NCBI GenBank assembly: GCA_016868875.1
Contig: VGFN01000005.1
Coordinates: 1 to 30,319 of the forward strand
DNA: 30,319 nt
Direction: 5' to 3'
Source: Bacteroidota bacterium
GTDB lineage: Bacteria > Bacteroidota > Bacteroidia > UBA7662
Both the position numbers and the translations under genes were made by a program. Shown here one piece after another: positions 7,579-15,199 of the stretch. The notes below the pieces were generated by a model. The model had not been told where the DNA came from, ran no database searches, and saw only the letters and a program-made list of their open reading frames with translations. Each line of letters begins with the position of its first letter. Positions within the stretch are counted from its first letter, which is position 1.

Positions 7579-8443
7579 AAGATTTCATCGCGCCAAAGGC
7601 CTGTTTGATCATCGGACGCGGCATCCATTGGACGAAGCGATTAAATTGACCAGCCATAAGGCGCTCCCCACCATCGATGGTGATGCAACCTCCTTGGATA
7701 TAAGCCGCCATGGGGCTCATCAAAAACGCCGCAAGATTGGCGAGCTCTTCGTTTTGTCCATAACGTCCCAGTGGAATGCCTCTTTTGTAGGCCTCTTCGA
7801 TGGAAGGATCCGGCATGAGCCGAGACCAAGCCCCCTCGGTAGGAAAAGGGCCCGGAGCAATGGCATTGACCCGAATACCGTAGGTGGACCATTCGACCGC
7901 AAGGCTGTTGGTCATCGCCAAAACGCCTGCTTTGGCACAGGCCGATGGCAATACAAAAGCAGATCCTGTTTCGGTATAGGTGGTGACAATATTAACAATG
8001 TTACCACCTTGCGTTGTGGCCTCTTGCGCCGTAGATGCAGTCCCTTGGGATTGAATCAAACGCTTTCCAAATTCCGAGGTGCAGTGAAAAGTCCCTTTGA
8101 GGACGATATCCACGACCGATGCAAATGCATTGGCGCTCAAGTCTTCCGAAGCGGCCAGAAAATTACCCGCCGCATTGTTGACCAATCCGTTGATGTGACC
8201 CCATTGTTCGGTGAGGTAGTCGAACATGGCCGTTACTGCCGCAGGATCCCGTACATCGCAGACATAGTACAGGCTTCCTTCACCAATTTGTGCGGTGGCC
8301 GCTTGGAGTTTGGCCTCTGTTCTACCGCATATGGCGACCTTCGCTCCTAAGGTATAAAATTGCTGAGCCATAGCAAGACCTAGGCCAGAGCCTCCGCCTG
8401 TAATCAAAATGTGTTTGCCTAACAAAGTGTCTTTTTCGAACAT
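7562..8443 (-). CDS. SDR oxidoreductase, 2,4-dienoyl-CoA reductase-like
   Basis: This 293-aa cytoplasmic enzyme is predicted to reduce 2,4-dienoyl-CoA with NADPH during beta-oxidation of unsaturated fatty acids. A Rossmann fold is shown by TGGGSGLG (15-22) and the NNAAGN motif (89-94). The catalytic region has the dienoyl-CoA reductase signature rather than the classical Tyr-x3-Lys: TYTETGSAFVLPSACAKAG, with Tyr 156, Ser 167 and Lys 171, followed by IAPGPFPTEGAWSRL, which closely resembles mitochondrial DECR1 and its bacterial relatives. The C-terminus carries ITIDGGERLM. It is the last gene of the five-gene minus-strand run, 48 bp after the ZIP gene, and its 3' end overlaps the esterase gene. 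A generic enoyl/trans-2-acyl-CoA SDR is the alternative. Confidence 0.85.
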   Translation of the reverse strand: MFEKDTLLGKHILITGGGSGLGLAMAQQFYTLGAKVAICGRTEAKLQAATAQIGEGSLYYVCDVRDPAAVTAMFDYLTEQWGHINGLVNNAAGNFLAASEDLSANAFASVVDIVLKGTFHCTSEFGKRLIQSQGTASTAQEATTQGGNIVNIVTTYTETGSAFVLPSACAKAGVLAMTNSLAVEWSTYGIRVNAIAPGPFPTEGAWSRLMPDPSIEEAYKRGIPLGRYGQNEELANLAAFLMSPMAAYIQGGCITIDGGERLMAGQFNRFVQWMPRPMIKQAFGAMKSSRNPA

Positions 8444-8491
8444 GGTCTTGAGGTTAAAATAACAAAGATGCTGAAGGGGGTAAGCTCGCCG

Positions 8492-9334
8492 TTAGTGACC
8501 CATGAAATAGGCCAAATAAGCCCCCAACAAGGCACCGAACATTTGAAGCCAATTGAATTTGTGGTTGTTGCTGCTCTCAAATAGAATTGTCGAGGCAATT
8601 TGGAGGAAGGAACCGGTCGCTAGAGCCATCAACGCGTGAAGGATTTCCTGATTGTCTTGTCCGGTATGTCCCAGTTTATGCCCAATCCATAAACCCAAAG
8701 GGGTACAACAGGCTACCCAGAGGACCGCGCTCCATAACATAAGCGGACTTACCTTCTGACGGAGGAGCAAGGCGGCCAATGCAAAAGTGGTGGGGGCCTT
8801 GTGGAGCACAATGCCCAGCAGAAGTGGCATCAAGGGTAGCGCAGCGGCACGGGGATTTTCAAGTCCCGAAAGGGGAATCCCTTCGATGAGTCCATGGATA
8901 CTCAAGCTAATCATCAGACCCCAAGAACGGGCATTTTTCAACCATAAGGCGGAATCCTGGCTAGTCAAGCGGTGTATGGGCTCGGTGGCTGCGTGGTCTT
9001 TTGGGGGATGGTTATGGGGGAGGTTTTCATCATGGAGGGGGTGGTCACAATGATGTTGTGCTTCATGATGCAAGTGGCCATGTTCGATTCCCGCCGAAAA
9101 CTTCTCAAGGATGAATTGCAAAAAGAATCCGCTTAGCAACCACAAATTTTCGGTGCGATGCCCATAGGCAAGGACCTCAGGGACCAAGTGCAAGATGGCG
9201 GTGCTGAATAGCAAGCCTCCACAAAAGGTAAGCAGCCATTGAAACCGAACCAGGTTCGTGGAGCCTTGGTATATTTTGGCTATGATACCGCCCAACAAGC
9301 CGGAGAATAGGAGCGCGAAACCGGTCAAGAGCAT
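8492..9334 (-). CDS. ZIP-family divalent metal transporter
   Basis: This 280-aa inner-membrane protein has about eight hydrophobic segments in ZIP order. Between the third and fourth lies a cytoplasm-type histidine-rich loop (about 84-114; many His-x-His pairs, e.g. EHGHLHH and HNHPPKDH), typical of Zn(II)/Fe(II) uptake carriers. The fourth segment carries SIHGLIEGIPLSG (His 147, Glu 151), matching the ZIP metal site. The fifth has LHKAPTTFAL, where the usual HKxPE has Thr in place of Glu. The protein should import zinc or a related divalent cation. It lies 12 bp downstream of the PAP2 gene and upstream of the SDR gene on the same strand, so it is likely co-transcribed. The missing Glu leaves metal specificity uncertain. 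Confidence 0.85.
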   Translation of the reverse strand: MLLTGFALLFSGLLGGIIAKIYQGSTNLVRFQWLLTFCGGLLFSTAILHLVPEVLAYGHRTENLWLLSGFFLQFILEKFSAGIEHGHLHHEAQHHCDHPLHDENLPHNHPPKDHAATEPIHRLTSQDSALWLKNARSWGLMISLSIHGLIEGIPLSGLENPRAAALPLMPLLLGIVLHKAPTTFALAALLLRQKVSPLMLWSAVLWVACCTPLGLWIGHKLGHTGQDNQEILHALMALATGSFLQIASTILFESSNNHKFNWLQMFGALLGAYLAYFMGH

Positions 9335-9346
9335 GAGGGGCGAAGG

Positions 9347-10099
9347 TTAATGATTGGGCGGATAAGAAAAGGCTTCGGTGGAAGATACGGCATCTTGCCT
9401 CAGCGAAGCTTGAAATACCGCCCGCAAAGTTGCCGCAATTAGCATGCCGAGCAAGGCCCCAAAGGCGATGTCCAATGGAAAATGCACCCCTACCCTGATT
9501 TGCGACCAGCAGATGAGGCTTGCCCAAAGCGATCCGATCATCAAGCCGGTGCTGCGCCATCGGTGGTAGAAAATGAGCCCCAGGGTCCATGCCAAGGCAA
9601 AGTGATTGCTGGCATGGGAGGAAACAAAACTGTACCCGCTGCCGCAAGGGACCAGAATTCTAGCATTAGCTGCTGTTTCCGGAAAGCGGCAAGGACGAAC
9701 ACGCATCACCCACGGCTTGATCAGCGATGCCGAGCATTGATCGCTGAGGATGACGGCCAGCACCAAGATCCCAAAGATTTTCCATGCATGGGGTACGGGT
9801 CGGTACCACATCCACGCCAAAATTGCTAGATATACCGGAATCCATGTCAGAGGATCTCGTGAATAGATCGCGACCTGGTCCAGCCAAGCAGGCAAGTCAG
9901 CCTGGTTGATGATCTTAAATAGACGTTGATCCCATGCAGCGGGCTCCATCAACCAACCGGCCCTGTGTCCAATCCAGAGGGCGAACGCATACCCCAACCA
10001 TGCAAGGCCTATGGCAATTCCCAAAAGCTTGGTTGGCGTGGAAGATTGCACAGCGATCAAGTTGCGGGGCAGTTGGTTGGTCGAGCCAACAAAATACAT
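9347..10099 (-). CDS. PAP2-family membrane phosphatase
   Basis: About 250 aa, a multispanning membrane protein of the type 2 phosphatidic-acid phosphatase superfamily. It should dephosphorylate a lipid phosphate such as undecaprenyl-pyrophosphate or phosphatidate-like substrates on the periplasmic face. The three PAP2 motifs are visible: KPWVMRVRP (C1), YSFVSSHASNHF (C2, with a Ser-Ser-His in place of the commoner Pro-Ser-Gly-His) and SQIRVGVHFPLD (C3, His 206 and Asp 210 in this numbering). The ATG at 10099 was chosen over the longer frame from 10144 because it shortens overlap with the upstream methyltransferase gene. About 43 bp of overlap remains. The C-terminal ~20 residues are hydrophilic. 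Part of the five-gene minus-strand run. Confidence 0.85.
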   Translation of the reverse strand: MYFVGSTNQLPRNLIAVQSSTPTKLLGIAIGLAWLGYAFALWIGHRAGWLMEPAAWDQRLFKIINQADLPAWLDQVAIYSRDPLTWIPVYLAILAWMWYRPVPHAWKIFGILVLAVILSDQCSASLIKPWVMRVRPCRFPETAANARILVPCGSGYSFVSSHASNHFALAWTLGLIFYHRWRSTGLMIGSLWASLICWSQIRVGVHFPLDIAFGALLGMLIAATLRAVFQASLRQDAVSSTEAFSYPPNH

Positions 10100-10869
10100 C
10101 GGGGACTGTTGTGCTCTGCAGGGGATAATTGGTAGTTGCCCCAATGTTGTTGCACCTCAAAACCGCTTAGGGTCAGCAGATCTCGGAGTTCATCAGGTTC
10201 GTAACATCGAACCTTTTCTGTAAAGACTTCGTTGCTATGAGCCGAATCTGGATGGATGATTTCGATGGATTTGAGAAGATGACCATCCTCAAAAGTCCGA
10301 CTAATTTTGGTGTTAAATTTTGGACCTTGACGATATTCAGATTCGTTCAATTGCATACAGACAGCTTCCTTGTTGAAATAGTCCAAAACCAAAAATCCAT
10401 TTTCCTTGAGGTGACGATGCGCATTGCGAAGCACCTTCAGATCTTGGTCTGCATCATCGAAATAGCCAAAGGAGGTGAACAGGTTGACAATCGCATCAAA
10501 TCGTGTATTCAATTGAAAATCACGCATATCCCCAATACAGAACTTCATGCGATCAGAGATAGGGTTGTTGGGTTGGATAAAATTCTCTTGAGCTTTGGCG
10601 ATTAGCCGCGGCGATAAATCCAGGCCAGTGGTGGTATAGCCTAACTCTGCAAAGGAACGGGTATGCCGACCCCAACCGCAACCCAAATCAAGAATTTGAG
10701 CGGTGATTGGTAAAGCAAGCGTTGTGGTTAATTGCAGGATGAATTCTTTGGCCTCCGATAGGTCGCGATGATTGTAGATCTCTTCGTAATAGGGACTGTC
10801 AAACCAGGATTCAAACCAGGCCTTGTTCAGGCGTGGCGAGTTCGAGGCAAGGGTACTTGGGTTGGGCAT
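10057..10869 (-). CDS. Class I SAM-dependent methyltransferase
   Basis: A 270-aa cytoplasmic protein with the Rossmann-like SAM fold: motif I ILDLGCGWGRHT (about 59-70), motif II GLDLSPRLIAKAQ, FCIGDMRDF, and FDAIVNLFTSFGYF as motif IV. The N-terminus, WFESWFDSPYYEEIYNHRD, resembles a Bacteroidota family that often precedes unlinked metabolic genes. The methyl-acceptor cannot be read from sequence. The last 43 bp overlap the PAP2 gene in another frame, and the start lies 16 bp from the nuclease/phosphatase-family gene upstream, so all belong to one transcriptional run. A Cys-rich or UbiE-specific motif is absent, so I assign no substrate. Confidence 0.8.
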   Translation of the reverse strand: MPNPSTLASNSPRLNKAWFESWFDSPYYEEIYNHRDLSEAKEFILQLTTTLALPITAQILDLGCGWGRHTRSFAELGYTTTGLDLSPRLIAKAQENFIQPNNPISDRMKFCIGDMRDFQLNTRFDAIVNLFTSFGYFDDADQDLKVLRNAHRHLKENGFLVLDYFNKEAVCMQLNESEYRQGPKFNTKISRTFEDGHLLKSIEIIHPDSAHSNEVFTEKVRCYEPDELRDLLTLSGFEVQQHWGNYQLSPAEHNSPRCILLARPTNCPAT

Positions 10870-10884
10870 GGCAATTTGGCAGAA

Positions 10885-11934
10885 CTAAGGGCAACGAGGA
10901 CAACGTATTCGAAGAAGTACAGGCAGATGGTCACTAGGTCCACCAAGATAACGATTGCCCGCGTAAGTCCTGTAAGGGTATCCTTTGAATTTGCCTTCTT
11001 GCTGCAACATGGATTCATCCTTGGACGCTTGGGCTGACCCGATGACGTAGTGGTTTTGAGAAGTGTTACTCGACAACAGCGAACGACTCAGGATGATTTG
11101 GTCAAGCCATTCCCATCGATCCTGGAAGCAATACGACCCTCCATTTATGGCACTAAATGGGTGATATAATCCCCTGGAACCAGTGGAATCTGCCCCCAAC
11201 AACAAGCGTATGCTGGAATCCTGTGGGGTATCGTTGAAGTCCCCTGTGATGATGATGGAACAGCGGTTGGGTCCACCGTACAGAGCAAAGAGGCTATCCA
11301 CGGCTTTGCGCAGGCAACGCGCTGCGGCATATCGGTTGGGGGCCGATTTCTCCAGGCCTCCTCGACGCGACGGCCAATGATTGACTAAGATATGAAGGGT
11401 ATCGCCGCTGGGTATTTTGCCAGAGACCAATAGAATTTTACGGGTTGGTGAGGCGGTATCTCCGGGTAAATCTACCGTGAGGTTTTGGCGTGCAATGGGC
11501 TTAAAGCGCGATTTGTGGTAAAGCAAGGCCACATCAATACCCCGGGGATCGTTCGAGGGGCAATGCAAATAGGTTAAAGGGCTGCGACGCAATTCGGGTT
11601 GTCGCAACAGGTCTTTGAGCACGCCTTCGTTTTCCATTTCACAAAGTCCCATCAAATCAGGCACATTACCTTGGTTAAGGCCAGCGATGACTTTGGCCAA
11701 TTTCCCCAATTTGGTGTAATATCGTACGGAATTCCAGGCTAATTCTGATTGGGGGAGGAAATCTTCGTCGTTGACCTTGACATCGTTGAGGGTGTCAAAC
11801 AGGTTCTCCAAATTGTAATGTGCGATACACAGGTCGAGGCCCTTCGGTTTGCTGCGATTTTGAGCGACAACCTCCGAAGGGATCGCATGGCCAAGAAATG
11901 CAACGAAGACCAACCACCAACTGAAGTTTTGCAT
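10885..11934 (-). CDS. Secreted endonuclease/exonuclease/phosphatase-family enzyme
   Basis: From ATG 11934 this encodes 349 aa. The start was chosen because MQNFSWWLVFVAFLGHAIPS forms a signal peptide cut near VVAQ; a frame to 11973 would add 13 residues before it and cover an inverted repeat. The protein carries the DNase I-like fold of the EEP superfamily: HYNLENLFD at the mature N-terminus, LCEMENEGVL (metal-binding Glu), VNHWPSRRGG, TGDFNDTP and the terminal GGPSDHLPVLL (catalytic Asp-His). It is likely a periplasmic or extracellular metal-dependent nuclease or phosphodiesterase. It lacks a T9SS tail. First gene of a minus-strand run leading to the methyltransferase, PAP2, ZIP and SDR genes, facing the divergent polyphosphate kinase gene across 142 bp. 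Confidence 0.85.
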   Translation of the reverse strand: MQNFSWWLVFVAFLGHAIPSEVVAQNRSKPKGLDLCIAHYNLENLFDTLNDVKVNDEDFLPQSELAWNSVRYYTKLGKLAKVIAGLNQGNVPDLMGLCEMENEGVLKDLLRQPELRRSPLTYLHCPSNDPRGIDVALLYHKSRFKPIARQNLTVDLPGDTASPTRKILLVSGKIPSGDTLHILVNHWPSRRGGLEKSAPNRYAAARCLRKAVDSLFALYGGPNRCSIIITGDFNDTPQDSSIRLLLGADSTGSRGLYHPFSAINGGSYCFQDRWEWLDQIILSRSLLSSNTSQNHYVIGSAQASKDESMLQQEGKFKGYPYRTYAGNRYLGGPSDHLPVLLRIRCPRCP

Positions 11935-11947
11935 GAAAGAAGGGCTT

Positions 11948-11968
11948 GTTATTTTTACGTAAAATAAC
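11948..11968. promoter_or_regulatory. 8-bp inverted repeat, possible operator
   Basis: GTTATTTT (11948-11955) and AAAATAAC (11961-11968) are perfect inverted copies around a 5-bp centre (TACGT). It lies in the divergent space between the endonuclease-family gene start (11934) and ppk (12077), 14 bp upstream of the former. Palindrome size and position fit a homodimeric repressor site, but no regulator is identified. Confidence 0.4.
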
Positions 11969-11994
11969 GTCACAAACAGGCAAAGGGAATTATT

Positions 11995-12060
11995 ATTGAA
12001 CGTTTATGATAAGGCATTTGAGCGTTTAAGATGATGCAATTGAGCGTGAACCAGGTAGAA
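11995..12060 (+). promoter_or_regulatory. Three direct repeats, 22-bp period, upstream of ppk
   Basis: The core TTGARCGT occurs three times at exact 22-bp spacing: 11996-12003 (TTGAACGT), 12018-12025 and 12040-12047 (TTGAGCGT). Copies one and two share 17 of 22 positions; copies two and three share 13. The array ends 16 bp before the ppk ATG. A spacing of two helical turns fits cooperative binding of a response regulator on one DNA face, as in Pho boxes, but the sequence is not the E. coli Pho box and the regulator is unknown. Confidence 0.5.
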
Positions 12061-12076
12061 ATTTCGATCTAAGCGC

Positions 12077-14251
12077 ATGAATGACCCACATTTTCCTTCC
12101 TTTGCCTCCAAGAGTCAAGCGCCTCAATCCGTTAGCGAAGCTCAACCGATGGTCATTCGCAAGCTTTACCAAGGCCGCCGCATTGAGATTCACAACAGGG
12201 AAATGTCATGGTTGGACTTCAACGAAAGGGTCCTTCAAGAAGCAGAGCACCCCGATACGCCCCTGGGCGAGCGCTTGAATTTCATGTCCATTTTTTCGTC
12301 CAATATGGACGAGTTCTTTAGGGTGCGGGTGGCCAACCAATACCGCCTTTTGCAACTTGGGGCGGCCTCCTTGAGGAAATTGGATTTTCACCCAAAGCAG
12401 GTATTGACCCGAATTCACCTCAAGGCCCAAGAACTGCAGGATCGATTTGAAGCCTTGTTTCAGCATCAAATTCGCCCAAAGTTGGAAGAAAGCGGATTTG
12501 TGCTTTGTGACGAGCAGACGATTCCCACAGTGCTGTTGCCCAAGGTCGATGAAATCTTTCAATCCAAGGTGCAGCCTTATCTTAACCCCATTCTGCTTAA
12601 TTCCAAAACAAGGAAGTTAAGACTGCGGGATGCCTACCTCTATTTCGCGGTTCGATTGGAATATGAGCGAAAATCATCAGGCACCCAGCATGCGATTTTG
12701 GAAATTCCGGTTCGCTACACCCAGCGTTTCTTTGCATTGGGGGAATTCAAGGGAAAGCAGTACGTGATCTTCCTCGATGATATCGTTCGGCTTCACGGAA
12801 AAGATATTTTTCGGGCACTAGCCCCAGCGAAGGTTCATGGATACACGATCAAAATAACCCGAGATCAAGAACTGGATTTGGAGCATGATTTGGGACAAAA
12901 CCTTTTGGACAAAATGCGGGCCGGGTTGCGCAAAAGAGGCAAGGGGGATACCGTCCGTTTTCTTTATGATCAGGCCATGCCCCAGGACCTGCTCAAGGTC
13001 TTGGTTCGTAAATTCTCTGTCAAATCCGCCGATTTGTTTGCGGGAGGGCGATACCATAATTTTCGGGATTTGAGGCAATTTCCTTTGCTTGGAAGAACGG
13101 ATCTGCAGTACCCCGATTGGCCATCCTGTTCCCCGGGCCTATGGTCGGAGCAGAAGAGTTTGTTCAAGGCTATCCGTGCAGCCGATAGGTTGGTCCATCA
13201 CCCTTACCATTCTTACGATATCGTTCTACAATTTCTGCGAGAGGCTGCTTTGGACCCGCAGGTGCGCTCCATTGAGATCACCTTGTATCGTTTGGCCCCC
13301 GTGTCCTCGGTGGCTCGTTCCTTAATCACGGCGGCGCTTAATGGCAAGAAAGTGCGTGCGGTGGTCGAAATCCAGGCACGCTTTGACGAAGAAAATAACA
13401 TTTTCTGGGCCGAAAAACTAAAAGAAGCAGGGGCGGAGGTATTGTACGGTTATGAAGGCATGAAAGTGCATTGTAAATTATGCCTTGTGACCCGTCGCGA
13501 AAAAGGCAAAGACGTTCGTTATGCCCACCTGAGCACGGGGAACTATAATGCGCAAACAGCCAAAGTCTATGCAGATGATGGTTTATTCACCTGTTCGCCG
13601 ACAATCACTGCGGAGGCCGCAAGACTCTTTAAGTCCTTGTACAAAGGTCATTTCCATTATTCCTACCAGCATTTGTTGGTAGCTCCCTATTTTTTACGCC
13701 AACCTTTGCTATCCTTGATTGATTTCGAAATTAAGGAAGCCAAGCGAGGTCAGCCCGCATGGATTTTTCTTAAGCTCAACTCCCTTGTGGATGAAGCGCT
13801 GATTGCCGCCCTTTATCGCGCGTCCCAAGGGGGGGTTCAGATTCGTTGCATTGTTCGGGGTATTTGCAGTCTAATTCCAGGAGTTCCTCAATTGAGCGAA
13901 CACATACAGATTATCTCCATCATTGATCGTTACCTAGAGCATTCAAGGGTCTATGCCTTTGGGCATGGGGGAAAGACGAAGCTCTATTTGTCCTCGGCAG
14001 ACTGGATGGCTCGTAACATGGATCATCGGGTGGAATTGGCCTTTCCGTTGGAAAGCCCATTGCTCCAACATGAAATGCTGGACCTCATGGAAATTCAATG
14101 GTCCGATTGTGCCCAATCCCGTTACCTGAACGGCCCTCAGGCAAACCGTCGAAGAGTTCTCGAGCAGGATTCCCCACAAGATTCCGGCAACCCGGTGAGG
14201 GCTCAGGCCGCATTTCATGATTACCTTCGCTACCTTAATTTGAAGAGTTGA
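12077..14251 (+). CDS. ppk1: Polyphosphate kinase 1
   Basis: This 724-aa enzyme transfers the gamma-phosphate of ATP to growing inorganic polyphosphate, reversibly. PPK1 domains are in order: N-terminal (NREMSWLDFNERVLQEAEH, FRVRVANQYRLL), head, and two C-terminal phospholipase-D-like domains. The autophosphorylated His is the one in KVHCKLCLVTR (about residue 465), corresponding to VHAK of E. coli PPK1, followed by HLSTGNYNAQTAKVYADDGLFT. The second conserved His is in RNMDHRVELAF (about 650). Length is normal for the family. The stop codon TGA overlaps the TTG start of ppx by 4 bp (TTGA), implying translational coupling. Upstream sit three direct repeats and an inverted repeat. Which growth signal controls it cannot be told here. 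Confidence 0.95.
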   Translation: MNDPHFPSFASKSQAPQSVSEAQPMVIRKLYQGRRIEIHNREMSWLDFNERVLQEAEHPDTPLGERLNFMSIFSSNMDEFFRVRVANQYRLLQLGAASLRKLDFHPKQVLTRIHLKAQELQDRFEALFQHQIRPKLEESGFVLCDEQTIPTVLLPKVDEIFQSKVQPYLNPILLNSKTRKLRLRDAYLYFAVRLEYERKSSGTQHAILEIPVRYTQRFFALGEFKGKQYVIFLDDIVRLHGKDIFRALAPAKVHGYTIKITRDQELDLEHDLGQNLLDKMRAGLRKRGKGDTVRFLYDQAMPQDLLKVLVRKFSVKSADLFAGGRYHNFRDLRQFPLLGRTDLQYPDWPSCSPGLWSEQKSLFKAIRAADRLVHHPYHSYDIVLQFLREAALDPQVRSIEITLYRLAPVSSVARSLITAALNGKKVRAVVEIQARFDEENNIFWAEKLKEAGAEVLYGYEGMKVHCKLCLVTRREKGKDVRYAHLSTGNYNAQTAKVYADDGLFTCSPTITAEAARLFKSLYKGHFHYSYQHLLVAPYFLRQPLLSLIDFEIKEAKRGQPAWIFLKLNSLVDEALIAALYRASQGGVQIRCIVRGICSLIPGVPQLSEHIQIISIIDRYLEHSRVYAFGHGGKTKLYLSSADWMARNMDHRVELAFPLESPLLQHEMLDLMEIQWSDCAQSRYLNGPQANRRRVLEQDSPQDSGNPVRAQAAFHDYLRYLNLKS

Positions 14252-15198
14252 GGTTAGCTGCCATTGATTTGGGATCCAATGCCGCCAGATTGTTGGTCGT
14301 CAAGGTTTTGGCCCATGAAGGCGCCAATCCTAATTGGAAGGCTATCGAATACATCCGGGTTCCGGTACGTTTGGGAGACGACGTTTTCTTGACCGGAAAG
14401 GTGGGCGCTCTTCGTCGTCAGCAATTGCTGGAAACGATGAAGGGTTTTGGCTACCTGCTTAAAGCCTACGAGGTCGATCATTGCTTGGCTTGTGCGACCT
14501 CTGCATTGCGGGAGGCAAACAACGGCTCCGAAATTATCGAAGCGATCCATCATGATGCAGGAATTGCGATGGAACTCATCAGCGGATCAAGGGAGGCCGA
14601 GTTAATCTACAAAGCGCACCGTTCCTTGGCAGGTCCCGAGGACCAATTGGTTTTGATGGATGTTGGTGGTGGTTCGACCGAGATTTCTTTGATCCAAGGT
14701 CAACGTTCCATCCTAAGCAAATCCTTCGCCTTGGGTGCCGTTCGTCTTTTGGACCAAACAGACCGCGAACATGACTGGAAAGCCTTCAAAGATTTTGTGA
14801 AAGGAGAATTACTCCCGTTCAAACCATTGGCTTTTTGGGGGAGTGGGGGAAACATCAATAAGGTATTCGATTTGCTACGTCCCGGCAAAGGCGAGCCATG
14901 TTCCTACAAGCAATTGGACAAACTGTATGAACAATTGCTGCCGATGAGTCCAGCCCAAAGGGCCGAGCATTACGGACTAAATGAAGACCGAGCCGACGTA
15001 ATTGTTCCTGCCCTGCGCTTGTTTCTTTGGGTCATGAAGCAAGCAGATCTCGGGAAATTGCATAACAGCAAATTAGGCCTTAAGGAAGGCATGATTGTGC
15101 AACTTCTCGAAAATTATTGGCAAGGTGAATTTTCGCCAAGAGCCGGATGGGGACCTGGTCCGTTGAGCGATACCACCCATTTATCTACTGCCGAATAA
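14248..15198 (+). CDS. ppx: Ppx/GppA-family exopolyphosphatase
   Basis: This 316-aa enzyme belongs to the actin/HSP70-like phosphatase family that releases phosphate from the ends of polyphosphate, or hydrolyses pppGpp. Visible motifs are RLAAIDLGSNAARLLV (phosphate 1), CATSALREANNGSEI (connect/phosphate region) and LMDVGGGSTEISLI (phosphate 2). It matches the short Bacteroidota form without the C-terminal HD-like domain of E. coli Ppx (about 500 aa). The start is a TTG at 14248 embedded in the ppk stop, chosen because the reading frame begins right at the conserved IDLGSN motif; no ATG is available nearer. Pairing with ppk gives synthesis and degradation of polyphosphate in one operon. Its end lies 1 bp from the convergent 685-aa gene. 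Confidence 0.9.
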   Translation: MRLAAIDLGSNAARLLVVKVLAHEGANPNWKAIEYIRVPVRLGDDVFLTGKVGALRRQQLLETMKGFGYLLKAYEVDHCLACATSALREANNGSEIIEAIHHDAGIAMELISGSREAELIYKAHRSLAGPEDQLVLMDVGGGSTEISLIQGQRSILSKSFALGAVRLLDQTDREHDWKAFKDFVKGELLPFKPLAFWGSGGNINKVFDLLRPGKGEPCSYKQLDKLYEQLLPMSPAQRAEHYGLNEDRADVIVPALRLFLWVMKQADLGKLHNSKLGLKEGMIVQLLENYWQGEFSPRAGWGPGPLSDTTHLSTAE

Positions 15199-15199
15199 T

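Noticed and set aside
7331..8350. 339-codon plus-strand frame over the SDR gene
   Set aside because: It is antisense to the well-conserved SDR gene, has no recognisable domain and begins inside the esterase gene in another frame.
11935..11973. Upstream extension of the EEP gene to ATG 11973
   Set aside because: Adds 13 residues in front of a good signal peptide and overlaps a symmetric element in the intergenic region.
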